64,000 nt of DNA, taken from NCBI GenBank assembly GCA_934746015.1, contig CAKVEW010000001.1, positions 124,001-188,000 of the forward strand, given 5' to 3'. The number at the start of each line of letters is the position of its first letter. Position 1 is the stretch's first letter. Origin of the DNA: an uncultured Clostridium sp. Lineage in GTDB: Bacteria; Bacillota; Clostridia; Clostridiales; Clostridiaceae. Both the position numbers and the translations under genes were made by a program. The notes beneath the pieces are model-generated. The model saw nothing but the letters and a program-made list of their open reading frames with translations, had not been told where the DNA came from and did not search any database. Shown piece after piece: positions 26,501-33,061 of the stretch.

Positions 26501-26577
26501 ACTGGCATGTATGTAAACATACTAGCTGTAATAGCTATTACCAATGCCTTAGCAACGTGTCTTTTAACACTATACAT
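20548..26577 (-). CDS. cell-wall-anchored alpha-N-acetylglucosaminidase (GH89) with CBM32 and FIVAR repeats
   Basis: 2009 residues. Signal peptide (1-29); CBM32/F5-8C module (about 33-165); GH89 N-domain (185-300), TIM barrel (305-640) and helical C-domain (650-905); three further CBM32 modules (930-1060, 1070-1205, 1212-1348) and a divergent one (1350-1475); about six FIVAR-type helical repeats (1475-1925); an Asn/Ser/Gly-rich linker; and sortase signal LPNTG (1979-1983) with a hydrophobic stretch and RKKK tail. Probable catalytic acids are Glu496 (DPFHEGG) and Glu613 (IAPEAIN). The C. perfringens GH89 enzyme removes alpha-1,4-GlcNAc from gastric-type mucin. The layout implies a sortase-displayed enzyme acting on host glycans. 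Expression probably depends on the antitermination leader at 26639-26704. Confidence 0.93.
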   Translation of the reverse strand: MYSVKRHVAKALVIAITASMFTYMPVKAEASLGNKISADNVKITAKSTKNDHGTEFIMDGDTSTYWESSNHYRWVELDLNGTYNLSAIKIFNKVNGYYNYNIYVTTDGENYEKVAYKADSEMAKEEGDIYNLDNVKASKIRVDVTFSSAFDDSNISEIELYGKKISDNNSNENSNTSSISVTDFNETNWSKEYEKFSTDESYAKDKTINEIYNMVGRVIGNEYKENFQFEIIERTSLGTDVFEVEDGANGKIIVRGNDGVSLASGFNYYLKNYAKVMYNPLMGSNLNMPESLPAVGEKIVVDTPYEHRYSLNFCTYSYTMSFWDWDEYEEFIDWSAMNGFNLILDIVGQEEVLRRTLNQFGYSDEEVKEYISGPGYFAWFYMQNMTSFGGPLPNRWFEDRVELGRQIHDRMQTLGITPVLQGYSGGVPLDFTTKNQGAEVIKQGDWCGFDRPDMLKTYVDEGKEDYFAKVADAFYTAQKEVYGDISNFYAVDPFHEGGNTGDLNQAKIYTTVQNKMIEHDSDAIWVIQHWQGNPSNEKVSGLIKEQSLILDLNSDLNPDWGRFDNLDLPWIWNMIHNFGGRMGLDGQPEILSTKIPEAYVNSNNMKGIGIAPEAINNSPIVYELIGDMIWTRDSIDFREWTRNYIERRYGKVDENIEEAWDILLNTAYKKTNYYYQGAAESVINSRPAKNINSASTWGHNKISYDKTELEKALELFITSYDDLKNSDAFIYDFLDITKQVLANSAQEYHKEMVSAYDDGNLEKFRNISTHFLNLIKLQERVLSTSPEFLVGTWIEQARTMLADADDWSMDLFEFNARALITTWGDYKNPGLKDYSNRQWSGLTEDLYYKRWEAWVNTVISQLEGNGSGPNINWYKMEYEWANKKTTENNKYATTGSGENLSILAQEAMEKYSVSNISKFIGESSAVDKVNIALGKNVEVSGVDTDENFPVKNLTDGTTGTAWKATEAKWPFTLTLDLDGEKDINGIAFAPNQAAGGFPITYKVEVLSEGNWRTVAETTSGTITGTISLDYKGLGEKVRFTFNSTDNKLIPEITEIMVYENEGQKINYENVALNKPVKIENVGTSWDNPTSNITDGNDSSFWAADREGIGAEVYVDLEGTEMVELVELVFEKADLPFKFKLNVVEADGNETTILDKSNETNALDRRYKIDVNKEIKGIRYILTGKNNVGQFPGAWAALAEIKALRKEEVKIESVNVAIDKAVTGSDAESGRPLSNVTDGDESTLWIANGGAIPSYVNVDLGKEYFVENVEVVFEKAGLPFQFYVETIDASGNSERILDLSNNNTVMEKVYNIEVNKNIKDIKVEIVGNNGQGNAYLAWPAIAEIKAYSKPENVAVNGSITPDSEKMSAIIDGNIGTSVELKKEDNKEFVIDFGKIVDISTIETKGKSNGPLKYTIEYRSLEEKDTWVTIVNKRSNTDNSDTILDALEKQVVSDAIRVKYYNETLTLNEIKVYKADVTGKLTNAIAEAEKIYNSAVVGEKSGQYPEEAKNELLLAINSAKEEAKKGVNSIEVKEEVSKLNDSLKTFYTKVITINRRGLLSAISDAKIVLEGLKDTLSNGNNSEKKVSLNEAISNLESGIKEANNVYATKELTQRQIDEAIEKLKVLINDGIQLLDEYSNYKVQLALAKDKVNNAVIGEGHGQYLQKDVDALKEAISKAEQDYTFDLNVEGIKAISDALSKAIKDFEEKVIKVSKDALNSAILNAEKLLEDVDGKYYPSAIEIFKSELEKANDVKEDVNTSQATVDKALENLLEAQNNLLLSALPDKTELKSLVVDAEALLNKIDSNEELIEEKVKLEEAINNAKKVIENEEATLDEINEAISSLKTSIKEINEAFENLEEVVNKEELQEVINKAEAIEKKNYTKESYTVLKNAIKEAKKILNDKNATVGDVDSAIARINNAIKNLIKVSEDNGTNGSGSNGNTGNSENNSNIGNLGNSSNTNGNTDSNNSNKDSNDKNGNLPNTGGVSPAIALLLGGATLAIGATLIRKKK

Positions 26578-26638
26578 TGTTTTTCCCCCTCAATTAAAAA
26601 TATTTCTCATTTAAATAATGTTTTTCGGAAAATTACGG

Positions 26639-26675
26639 AAAATAAAAACTGATAAGAGCTAAAGACTCTCATCAG
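26639..26675 (-). terminator. leader terminator upstream of GH89 gene (attenuator)
   Basis: On the minus strand, stem CTGATGAGAG / CTCTTATCAG (26666-26675, 26649-26658) with one G-T pair and loop TCTTTAG, followed by TTTTTATTTT. It lies about 65 nt upstream of the GH89 start codon, inside the transcript, so it would stop transcription unless prevented. Its 5' arm overlaps the RAT element. Confidence 0.85.
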
Positions 26676-26704
26676 CTAATGCCTACCAAATAGTAACACG
26701 CTAA
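26672..26704 (-). promoter_or_regulatory. RAT-like RNA antiterminator (BglG/LicT family target)
   Basis: On the minus strand the segments TTAGC, GTGTTACTA, TTTGG, TAGGCATTA and GCTGA follow one another. They fit the ribonucleic antiterminator: outer 5-bp stem TTAGC/GCTGA (one G-T), inner CTA/TAG stem and the conserved asymmetric loops around GTTAC and GGCA (family consensus TGTTACTG...CAGGCA). The 3' stem strand GCTGA is also the 5' end of the terminator, so the two structures exclude each other. No antiterminator protein gene is in the window. Confidence 0.75.
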
Positions 26705-26742
26705 TATAAACCATATTATTCCTTGTATTCATTTACATTAAA

Positions 26743-26771
26743 ATTCTAACCATATTATAACAATATGTCAA
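26743..26771 (-). promoter_or_regulatory. promoter of GH89 gene
   Basis: Minus-strand TTGACA (26766-26771), 17-nt spacer and TAGAAT (26743-26748). The predicted start near 26737 gives a leader of about 160 nt that includes the RAT element and terminator. Together with them this accounts for the gene-free stretch 26578-26882. Confidence 0.7.
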
Positions 26772-26828
26772 TAATTTTAATTCATTTTTTATACAATTTC
26801 TGTGCTTTTTTTCCTTATAAGCATAAAA

Positions 26829-26870
26829 AAATGAAGTCTGCACTATAGTTTTATAATGCAAACTTCATTT
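26829..26870 (-). terminator. intrinsic terminator after metallophosphoesterase gene
   Basis: Stem AAATGAAGTCTGCA / TGCAAACTTCATTT (26829-26842, 26857-26870) with one mismatch, followed by T residues on the minus strand. It separates this operon from the GH89 promoter. Confidence 0.85.
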
Positions 26871-26882
26871 ATTTAAAAATTT

Positions 26883-27569
26883 TTATTTTATTTTTATTGG
26901 ATCAAAATTTAAGTAATCACAAGAAGTTATAATATAATTTATTCCCTCATGTTCTCCATTAAATGCAGTTGCTAAAGACGGTCCATGAAGATGTCCATAA
27001 ATAACTTTTTCAACTCCATATTCTTTAAATATCTCTGTAAAGGCTGAGGCTTCTTTTTTTTCATTTATTGGTGGATAATGAATCATCACTATAAATTTTT
27101 CATATCCAGCTTCCTTTGCCTTATCTAAAGATAATCTAAGTCTAATAATTTCTCTATTAAATATCTTTTTATCCTTTTCTGTAAACCTATCGCTTCCTTC
27201 TAGTATCCAACCTCTAGATCCACAAATTGCATAGTCTTCATATGCATAAAAGTTATTTTGAAGAAATTTTGTATTATCGTACATGCTATTTAGTTTGGAA
27301 ATCCCGCTCCACCAATAATCATGATTTCCCTTTGATATAATTTTCTTACCTGGTAAATCATTTATCCAATCTAAATCTGCTTTACTATCACTAGACTTCA
27401 TAGACCAAGATATATCTCCTGCTATTAGGACAGTATCTTCATCTGTTATTTTATTAATCCAGTTTTCCTTAATCTTCTCATCATGCTTAATCCATTTCTC
27501 TCCAAATATGTCCATTGGTTTATCTGTTGTAAAAGCAAGATGAAGATCAGAAATAGCGTATAAAGCCAT
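26883..27569 (-). CDS. calcineurin-like metallophosphoesterase
   Basis: 228 residues. The metal-binding motifs are in order: SDLHLAF near 7-13, GDISW near 51-55, SKGNHDYWW near 79-87, MIHYPP near 161-166 and YGHLHG near 190-195. These ligands hold two metal ions in this fold. The substrate is not evident. It is the last gene of a three-gene operon, 9 nt after the FlhB-like gene. Confidence 0.85.
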   Translation of the reverse strand: MALYAISDLHLAFTTDKPMDIFGEKWIKHDEKIKENWINKITDEDTVLIAGDISWSMKSSDSKADLDWINDLPGKKIISKGNHDYWWSGISKLNSMYDNTKFLQNNFYAYEDYAICGSRGWILEGSDRFTEKDKKIFNREIIRLRLSLDKAKEAGYEKFIVMIHYPPINEKKEASAFTEIFKEYGVEKVIYGHLHGPSLATAFNGEHEGINYIITSCDYLNFDPIKIK

Positions 27570-27578
27570 TTAATCTAC

Positions 27579-27842
27579 TCACCTTTCTACTATACTATCT
27601 AAATCTGTTACATAGGCAATTATATGTGCAACTGCTTCATAAATATCTGTTGGTATGTTTTCTCCAATATCAACATTACAAAGCAAGTCTGTCAATTCTT
27701 TATTATACACTATTGGGACATCATTTTCTTCTGCTTTTTCTATTATTTTATCTGCTATATAGCCCATACCACTAGCAGTTACAATAGGTGCTACTATATT
27801 TTCTTCATATTTTAGGGCTGCGGCTTTTTTTCTTCCATTCAT
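27579..27842 (-). CDS. FlhB C-terminal-domain-like small protein (YlqH family)
   Basis: 87 residues that resemble the cytosolic tail of FlhB/EscU-type export switches (KKAAALKYEENIVAPIVTASG, then IIEKAEENDVPIVYNKELTDLL). The NPTH autocleavage motif of FlhB is absent; PIVTASG occupies a similar place. Stand-alone proteins of this type are found in many Firmicutes, with or without flagella. Its upstream neighbour is a FliK-like protein, so the pair mirrors the FlhB-FliK partnership. AGGAGG precedes the ATG. Role unknown. Confidence 0.82.
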   Translation of the reverse strand: MNGRKKAAALKYEENIVAPIVTASGMGYIADKIIEKAEENDVPIVYNKELTDLLCNVDIGENIPTDIYEAVAHIIAYVTDLDSIVER

Positions 27843-27866
27843 ATACCTTTTCCTCCTGGTATTAAA

Positions 27867-29831
27867 TTATACCCTCCTATCTATAGCAGTTCCAGAATCA
27901 GGATTAAAGAAAGCTCTACATGTTGCTAAAGATACTTCCTCTTCCTTTTTAGATACCATAATATCAACTAAAAATCCCATAGATTCAATATTATAAGCTA
28001 ATTTATTTTTTGCCATATCTATTATTTTAACATATCTATCTTCACATTTTAAATCAACATTTATTTTTTTATCTAAAACCTTCATATAACCATCCACTAT
28101 ACCTAAGTTTTTAGTATCTATAGTAATTACCATTTTTATATTGCTACTATCAATTTTCTTGCTATCTTTTCTTTTATCCTTAATTATTATCTTGCATGGA
28201 TACTCTGTTTCCCTTATATTAACTGGGATATCTGCATAGTAGTATTCAGAACTCATCTTATTAAAGGTCTTAATTTCATTTATATTATTTTTAATTACAT
28301 CTAATATTTTTTCTGGAAGACTTCCTTCTTTTTTTAATACTGTAATTAAATCTTTAATTATTTCTTTGCTTCTTTCTCCTGCTTTATTAATGGAGTCTTT
28401 TATAATATCTTTTGTAGGTAAATTTATATCATTATTAACTTTAGTTTCTATATTATTAACCAAATCACTAAGCTTTGTCTTTTCAGCTTCTAAAGAATTT
28501 GATACTCCATTGCCTTGAAAAATCTTTTTTTTATCAATAACTTCTTGATATTTTAAGTTTATTCCATCTTTTAATTTTATAAACTCCTCTTCAGTTAAGG
28601 TTATACCTTTTCCCATAGTCCTTGATAATAAAGTTTCTACTTCTCCCTTAGTAAATTCTATTGTTTCTGTAATACCAAGTTCTAAGTTATTGCTTTTATC
28701 TATATAATCACTAAAATTATCCTTTGGAACAACTTGCCCTATATCTCTATATTCTGATATTACTGACTTTAAACTATCTATAAACTCTTCTGGCTTTAAA
28801 TTATTTATAAAATTAAATTTTTTATCGAACTCACTACTAGTAAATTCAGCTCTTCTATTTATTAATATATCTTTTAATGAAACATTAATATAATCTTCTG
28901 TTTGACCAGATATAGATTTTAATAAGGAAAGTAAACTTATTTTTGTATTAGATCCCTCTGTTTTTTGATAAGCATCATTTCCAATTCTATTAGTAATATT
29001 ATTTTCTTGTGGCTTTTTAATATCTTCATTAATTATATTTTCTTCAATAATTATTCCCTTATTATCTATCTTACTATCAACATTTGCTTTTATAGTATTA
29101 TTTTCAGTTACTACTCCTTCTTTAATCTCTGGTAATGAGTCACTAATATTATCTAGTATTTTTAAAATATTATTTTCACTCTTAAAAATAGCATTGTATC
29201 CTCTTATATTTTCTTTATTAAAATCTATATTATTCTCAAAGAATAATAAAATATCTGCTTTTGATAAAGACTTTAACTCATTAAAGAATTCCTTTAAAGT
29301 AGTTTTTATTTTATTTCCATAAGTGCTGTTTTCATCTATATCATTACTTAATAAATATTTAGTTATAAAGTCATTTACTTCATTTGGATTTTCTTGAAGT
29401 TTATCTAAAAACTGAATTAATCCTTTAACATCTTTAATATTGTCCTTTGTAAGTGGAATATTAAACTTAACCATATCTCTAAGTATATTAATATCCCCGT
29501 TACTTAAACCTTCTTTTTGAATTATTTCATTAAATTCCCCTTGTACTAATTCGGTTCCCTTTTCATTTGAAGATACAATCTTAAGTTTTAATTTTCCATC
29601 TTCAAAGCCCTCTACCTGGAATCTATGAAAGCCATTCCCTAAGGAATCCATATCTCCATCTATTTCAGCTTGAAACTCCCAGCCATCTATTAATCTTATA
29701 GTAGCTTCTTCATTACCTTCTTTTTTGATTATTTTTCCAGAAAACTTTTCTCCAATATCGAAGGTAAGTTTACTAGATATTTTTTTATTATTTATATTGT
29801 AGCTATTCCCTATATTAAATATCCCTGGCAT
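27867..29831 (-). CDS. large FliK-like protein (YlqG type)
   Basis: 654 residues, Asn/Lys/Asp-rich, with no signal peptide. The middle (about 50-510) is helical and low in complexity. The C-terminus (about 535-640) resembles the flagellar hook-length control domain: IDTKNLGIVDGYMKV, then DLKCEDRYVKIIDM and ESMGFLVDIMVSKK recall the FliK C-domain pattern of a beta-strand LGxV segment followed by helices. Its gene lies 24 nt upstream of the FlhB-like gene. There are no flagellar genes around, so a non-flagellar use is likely. The family link is by pattern only. Confidence 0.6.
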   Translation of the reverse strand: MPGIFNIGNSYNINNKKISSKLTFDIGEKFSGKIIKKEGNEEATIRLIDGWEFQAEIDGDMDSLGNGFHRFQVEGFEDGKLKLKIVSSNEKGTELVQGEFNEIIQKEGLSNGDINILRDMVKFNIPLTKDNIKDVKGLIQFLDKLQENPNEVNDFITKYLLSNDIDENSTYGNKIKTTLKEFFNELKSLSKADILLFFENNIDFNKENIRGYNAIFKSENNILKILDNISDSLPEIKEGVVTENNTIKANVDSKIDNKGIIIEENIINEDIKKPQENNITNRIGNDAYQKTEGSNTKISLLSLLKSISGQTEDYINVSLKDILINRRAEFTSSEFDKKFNFINNLKPEEFIDSLKSVISEYRDIGQVVPKDNFSDYIDKSNNLELGITETIEFTKGEVETLLSRTMGKGITLTEEEFIKLKDGINLKYQEVIDKKKIFQGNGVSNSLEAEKTKLSDLVNNIETKVNNDINLPTKDIIKDSINKAGERSKEIIKDLITVLKKEGSLPEKILDVIKNNINEIKTFNKMSSEYYYADIPVNIRETEYPCKIIIKDKRKDSKKIDSSNIKMVITIDTKNLGIVDGYMKVLDKKINVDLKCEDRYVKIIDMAKNKLAYNIESMGFLVDIMVSKKEEEVSLATCRAFFNPDSGTAIDRRV

Positions 29832-29990
29832 ATTACCACCCCGTATACCTTTCTAATTATTTATAATATCGAGTACTTTTAAGGTTTTCTTGATAGAAAT
29901 ACCTTTGGAAATAAGTTGGAAATATCATTATTATCTTTAGAAATTTCTTCAGAGTATTATTAAATTATAGAAATCAAGGAGGTTTATAAA

Positions 29991-31070
29991 ATGAAAAAAG
30001 GACTTATTCATAATTTATTATTTATATTTATTATTTCTACTTCTTTAACACTTATATCCTGCAACAATACTTCTAAGAAAATTACTGTAAGTGAAAATAC
30101 TGAAGAAGAAGTTTCTTTAGAAGAAAGTGAAATAATAAAAGCTATAACTACTGGTGAAAAACTTTTAGATGAAAATAAACTAGAAGAAGCAAAGGAATAC
30201 TTTAATAAAGCTATTTCCTTAGAAAAAGAAAATAAAGATACCTATATAAGAATAAAGGATAAATATATATCTATAAACAAGCTAGATGAAGCTTATACCA
30301 TTATAAAGATTGCAATTTCAAATAATGTAGATATTGAAAACATGAAATTAATACTAAAAGAAATATCCTCTAAATTTGAAGTAATTAAAATATCAAATTC
30401 TATTTATCAAAGTAGCACTTATGCATTGCCTAAAGAAGTAACTATAAATATATCAGGTACCCCAATCTCAATTCCTGTAACTTGGAATAATGAAAATATA
30501 GATACAAATAATATAGGTACCTTCACTTATGAAGGCTATAACGATGAATATGGAAGAAAAATAATCACTGAACTAACAGTTATGGAAAATATTTTTGATA
30601 AGCAAATAGGGTCCATAAAAAGCGTATATTCAACTAATGGTAAAACTTATATAGATGTAGATTTAGTAGAATTTTATTTAGGTGGAGAAATAGCTGTCAA
30701 AGAGGCACTTAAGGATAATGTAGAACTTAGCGTTAATGAAAAAGGAGTTCTTTATATACCTTCTGGATACTATATTAGAAATAATTATAGTAAAGTAACA
30801 ACTTATGAAATATCAAATAATTGTACTTTTCAATTATTATACTATGACTTCGAAGCTTTAGGTTATAACAATCCCCCTCCTGAAAATTGGTCTATAACAC
30901 AAGTATCTGAATTTAATGATTTTAAAAAATATATTGATTTAAAAACCCCTCTAGATGTAGGAAATTTAAGTATTAGTGATGAAAAACCAATAACTAATAG
31001 GGAAACTTTATGCTGGATTGAATTAAAAAATGGCGTAGCTACTTCGATTTATAGACAATTCACGCCTTAA
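29991..31070 (+). CDS. TPR/Ig-like lipoprotein, first of a tandem pair
   Basis: 359 residues. Lipoprotein signal with lipidated Cys24 (LTLISC). Then an acidic linker, one or two TPR-like helices (GEKLLDENKLEEAKEYFNKA, about 55-110), a Big_4-type Ig-like domain (about 140-200, PKEVTINISGTPISIPVTWN) and a unique C-terminal domain (about 205-359) with the motifs YIDVDLVEFY, YYIRNNYSK, TYEISNNC and ETLCWIELKNG. AGGAGG lies 10 nt before the ATG. It is anchored outside the membrane. Its paralogue follows 40 nt later. The C-terminal domain is unknown to me. Confidence 0.75.
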   Translation: MKKGLIHNLLFIFIISTSLTLISCNNTSKKITVSENTEEEVSLEESEIIKAITTGEKLLDENKLEEAKEYFNKAISLEKENKDTYIRIKDKYISINKLDEAYTIIKIAISNNVDIENMKLILKEISSKFEVIKISNSIYQSSTYALPKEVTINISGTPISIPVTWNNENIDTNNIGTFTYEGYNDEYGRKIITELTVMENIFDKQIGSIKSVYSTNGKTYIDVDLVEFYLGGEIAVKEALKDNVELSVNEKGVLYIPSGYYIRNNYSKVTTYEISNNCTFQLLYYDFEALGYNNPPPENWSITQVSEFNDFKKYIDLKTPLDVGNLSISDEKPITNRETLCWIELKNGVATSIYRQFTP

Positions 31071-31110
31071 TTTATAACAATTAATAACTTTATTTAAAGG
31101 AGAGACAATA

Positions 31111-32187
31111 ATGAAAAAATTTATTAAACTAGAACTTATATTTTTAATTTTTATTATAACTGTATCACTTTTCTCCTGTGTTGATTCAACTAAAAAGGTT
31201 ACCGTATCTAATAATACTGAAGAAGAAATTTTAGTTGAAGAAAATATAACTAAAGAGCTTATTAATAATGGTAAAAAGCTTCTTTCAGATGGAAAATATG
31301 ATGAAGCTATGGCTAATTATAATAAAGCTATTGAATTAGATAAATCAAACAAAGATTTATATTTAGAAATAAAAGATATTTATTTAGAAGCTAATAGATT
31401 TGATGATGCTTACTTTGTCACTAAAGAAGCCATTTCTAATAATATAGATGTTGATAATATGACTAAAATAGCAAAGGATATATCTGAAAAACTTGAAGTT
31501 ATTAAAATAAATGATAAAGCTGAGCAAGATTCTGAGTACTACTTCCCTAAAAACGTAAATGCAACTATAAATGGAAATACTATTTCTTTACCAATAAAAT
31601 GGGATTATAATCAAGCTGATACAAGCTCACCAGGAGTATTTGAATACTATAGTTTTAATGAAGAATATGGTAGAAAAGTTCAAGTTACCTTAACAATAAC
31701 AGAAGTTGTTTATGATAAGCAAATTGGATCTATTAAAGATATTTATACTATTGATGAAAAAACTTATATAGATGTAGATTTAGTAGAATTCTATTTTGGT
31801 AATGAAATTGCATTAAAGGAAGCATTAAAAGATAATAAAAAAATTGCATACAAAGAAGATGGTACTCCTTATGTTCCTGATAGTTATTATATTAGAAATA
31901 ACTATAGTAAGATAACAACCTATGAAATATCAAACAATTGTAGCTTTCAATTATTACACCATGACTTTGAAGCCTTAGGCTTAAATCCTAACTATCCAGG
32001 TAATTCTTCTATAAATATAATCGCCTCATTTAATGATTTTAGAAATTATATTGATTTAAGAAATCCTATGGATGTAAGTGATTTAAACATGAACACCGAT
32101 AAACCAATAACTCAAAGAGAAACATTATGCTGGATAGAATTAAAGAATAATATCGCTTATTCTATATATAGACAATATACTCCATAA
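31111..32187 (+). CDS. TPR/Ig-like lipoprotein, second of a tandem pair
   Basis: 358 residues with the same architecture as the upstream gene: lipidated Cys23 (SLFSC), TPR-like helices (GKKLLSDGKYDEAMANYNKA), Ig-like domain (PKNVNATINGNTISLPIKWD) and the C-terminal domain sharing KTYIDVDLVEFY, SYYIRNNYSK, TYEISNNC and RETLCWIELKN. Many residues are identical along the whole length, so this is a tandem duplication. AAGGAGAG precedes the ATG. The following two-component system may respond to the same envelope signal, but has its own start region. Confidence 0.75.
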   Translation: MKKFIKLELIFLIFIITVSLFSCVDSTKKVTVSNNTEEEILVEENITKELINNGKKLLSDGKYDEAMANYNKAIELDKSNKDLYLEIKDIYLEANRFDDAYFVTKEAISNNIDVDNMTKIAKDISEKLEVIKINDKAEQDSEYYFPKNVNATINGNTISLPIKWDYNQADTSSPGVFEYYSFNEEYGRKVQVTLTITEVVYDKQIGSIKDIYTIDEKTYIDVDLVEFYFGNEIALKEALKDNKKIAYKEDGTPYVPDSYYIRNNYSKITTYEISNNCSFQLLHHDFEALGLNPNYPGNSSINIIASFNDFRNYIDLRNPMDVSDLNMNTDKPITQRETLCWIELKNNIAYSIYRQYTP

Positions 32188-32196
32188 ATAAATTAT

Positions 32197-32287
32197 AAAT
32201 GTAAAATGTAGAATGTAGAATTATTGATGTAATTTGTTCCAAATTACTAAAATGTATTATAACTCTACATTTCTCATTTTACATTAT
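32197..32287. repeat. modular hairpin repeat, copy 1
   Basis: Short AATGTAGAATGTAAAATG-type tracts on the left and their inverted counterparts (CTACATTT, CATTTTACATT) on the right flank the perfect hairpin GTAATTTG-TTC-CAAATTAC (32229-32247). The same build recurs at 34513-34646 and, enlarged, at 48391-48742. Confidence 0.7.
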
Positions 32288-32374
32288 GTTATAGAATTAA
32301 TTTATATATTTCAAGTTTATAATTGGTAAATTTTACATTATAATTGATGTATGATACTTTGAAGGGATGATTAT

Positions 32375-33058
32375 ATGCGTAATGAAATACTTATTGTTGA
32401 AGATGATAAATCTATAAATGACATATTATTTTACACATTAAAATCTGAGGGATATATACCTTATAGTACCTTTACTTTAAAAGAAGCAAAGGACTATATT
32501 AATATAAATTTACCTAATTTAATTTTACTAGACTTAAATCTACCTGATGGAAGTGGCTTTGATTTATGCAGGGAAATTACTTCTAAATATTCTATTCCTA
32601 TAATTATTCTAACTGCAAAGAATGATGTGGTCGATAAGGTTTTAGGTCTAGAGCTTGGAGCAGATGATTATATAACTAAGCCATTTCATATTAAGGAAGT
32701 CTTAAGTAGGATTAAGGCTGTAATTAGACGAATTGAAAAGTCCTCTTCTAGTTATAACTCTTCCTTTGTTGAAATTAATAAAAATATTAAAATTAACTTT
32801 AAAAATAGGACAGTCTTAAAAAATGATAATATAGTACAGCTAAAGCCTAAGGAATATGAACTCTTAGAATTCTTTGTTCAAAATAAAAATAAAGTATTTT
32901 CAAGAGAACAATTAATAGATAACATTTGGGAATTTTCTTATGATGGTGATATTAGGACTATAGATATTCACATTAGGAGGCTTAGAAGCAAGTTGGACAT
33001 CCCTAATGAACCATCTATAATTGAAACTGTATTTTCTGTTGGATATGTTATGAGGTAA
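32375..33058 (+). CDS. OmpR-family response regulator
   Basis: 227 residues. Receiver domain (1-120) with acidic pocket Glu9/Asp10/Asp11, phosphorylation site Asp53 (LLDLNLPDGSG), Thr80 and Lys102 (TKPF); winged-helix DNA-binding domain (about 130-227) with RTIDIHIRRLRSKL. Pairs with the histidine kinase three bases downstream. The target genes are not known; the upstream lipoprotein pair is a candidate by position. Confidence 0.9.
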   Translation: MRNEILIVEDDKSINDILFYTLKSEGYIPYSTFTLKEAKDYININLPNLILLDLNLPDGSGFDLCREITSKYSIPIIILTAKNDVVDKVLGLELGADDYITKPFHIKEVLSRIKAVIRRIEKSSSSYNSSFVEINKNIKINFKNRTVLKNDNIVQLKPKEYELLEFFVQNKNKVFSREQLIDNIWEFSYDGDIRTIDIHIRRLRSKLDIPNEPSIIETVFSVGYVMR

Positions 33059-33061
33059 AAT

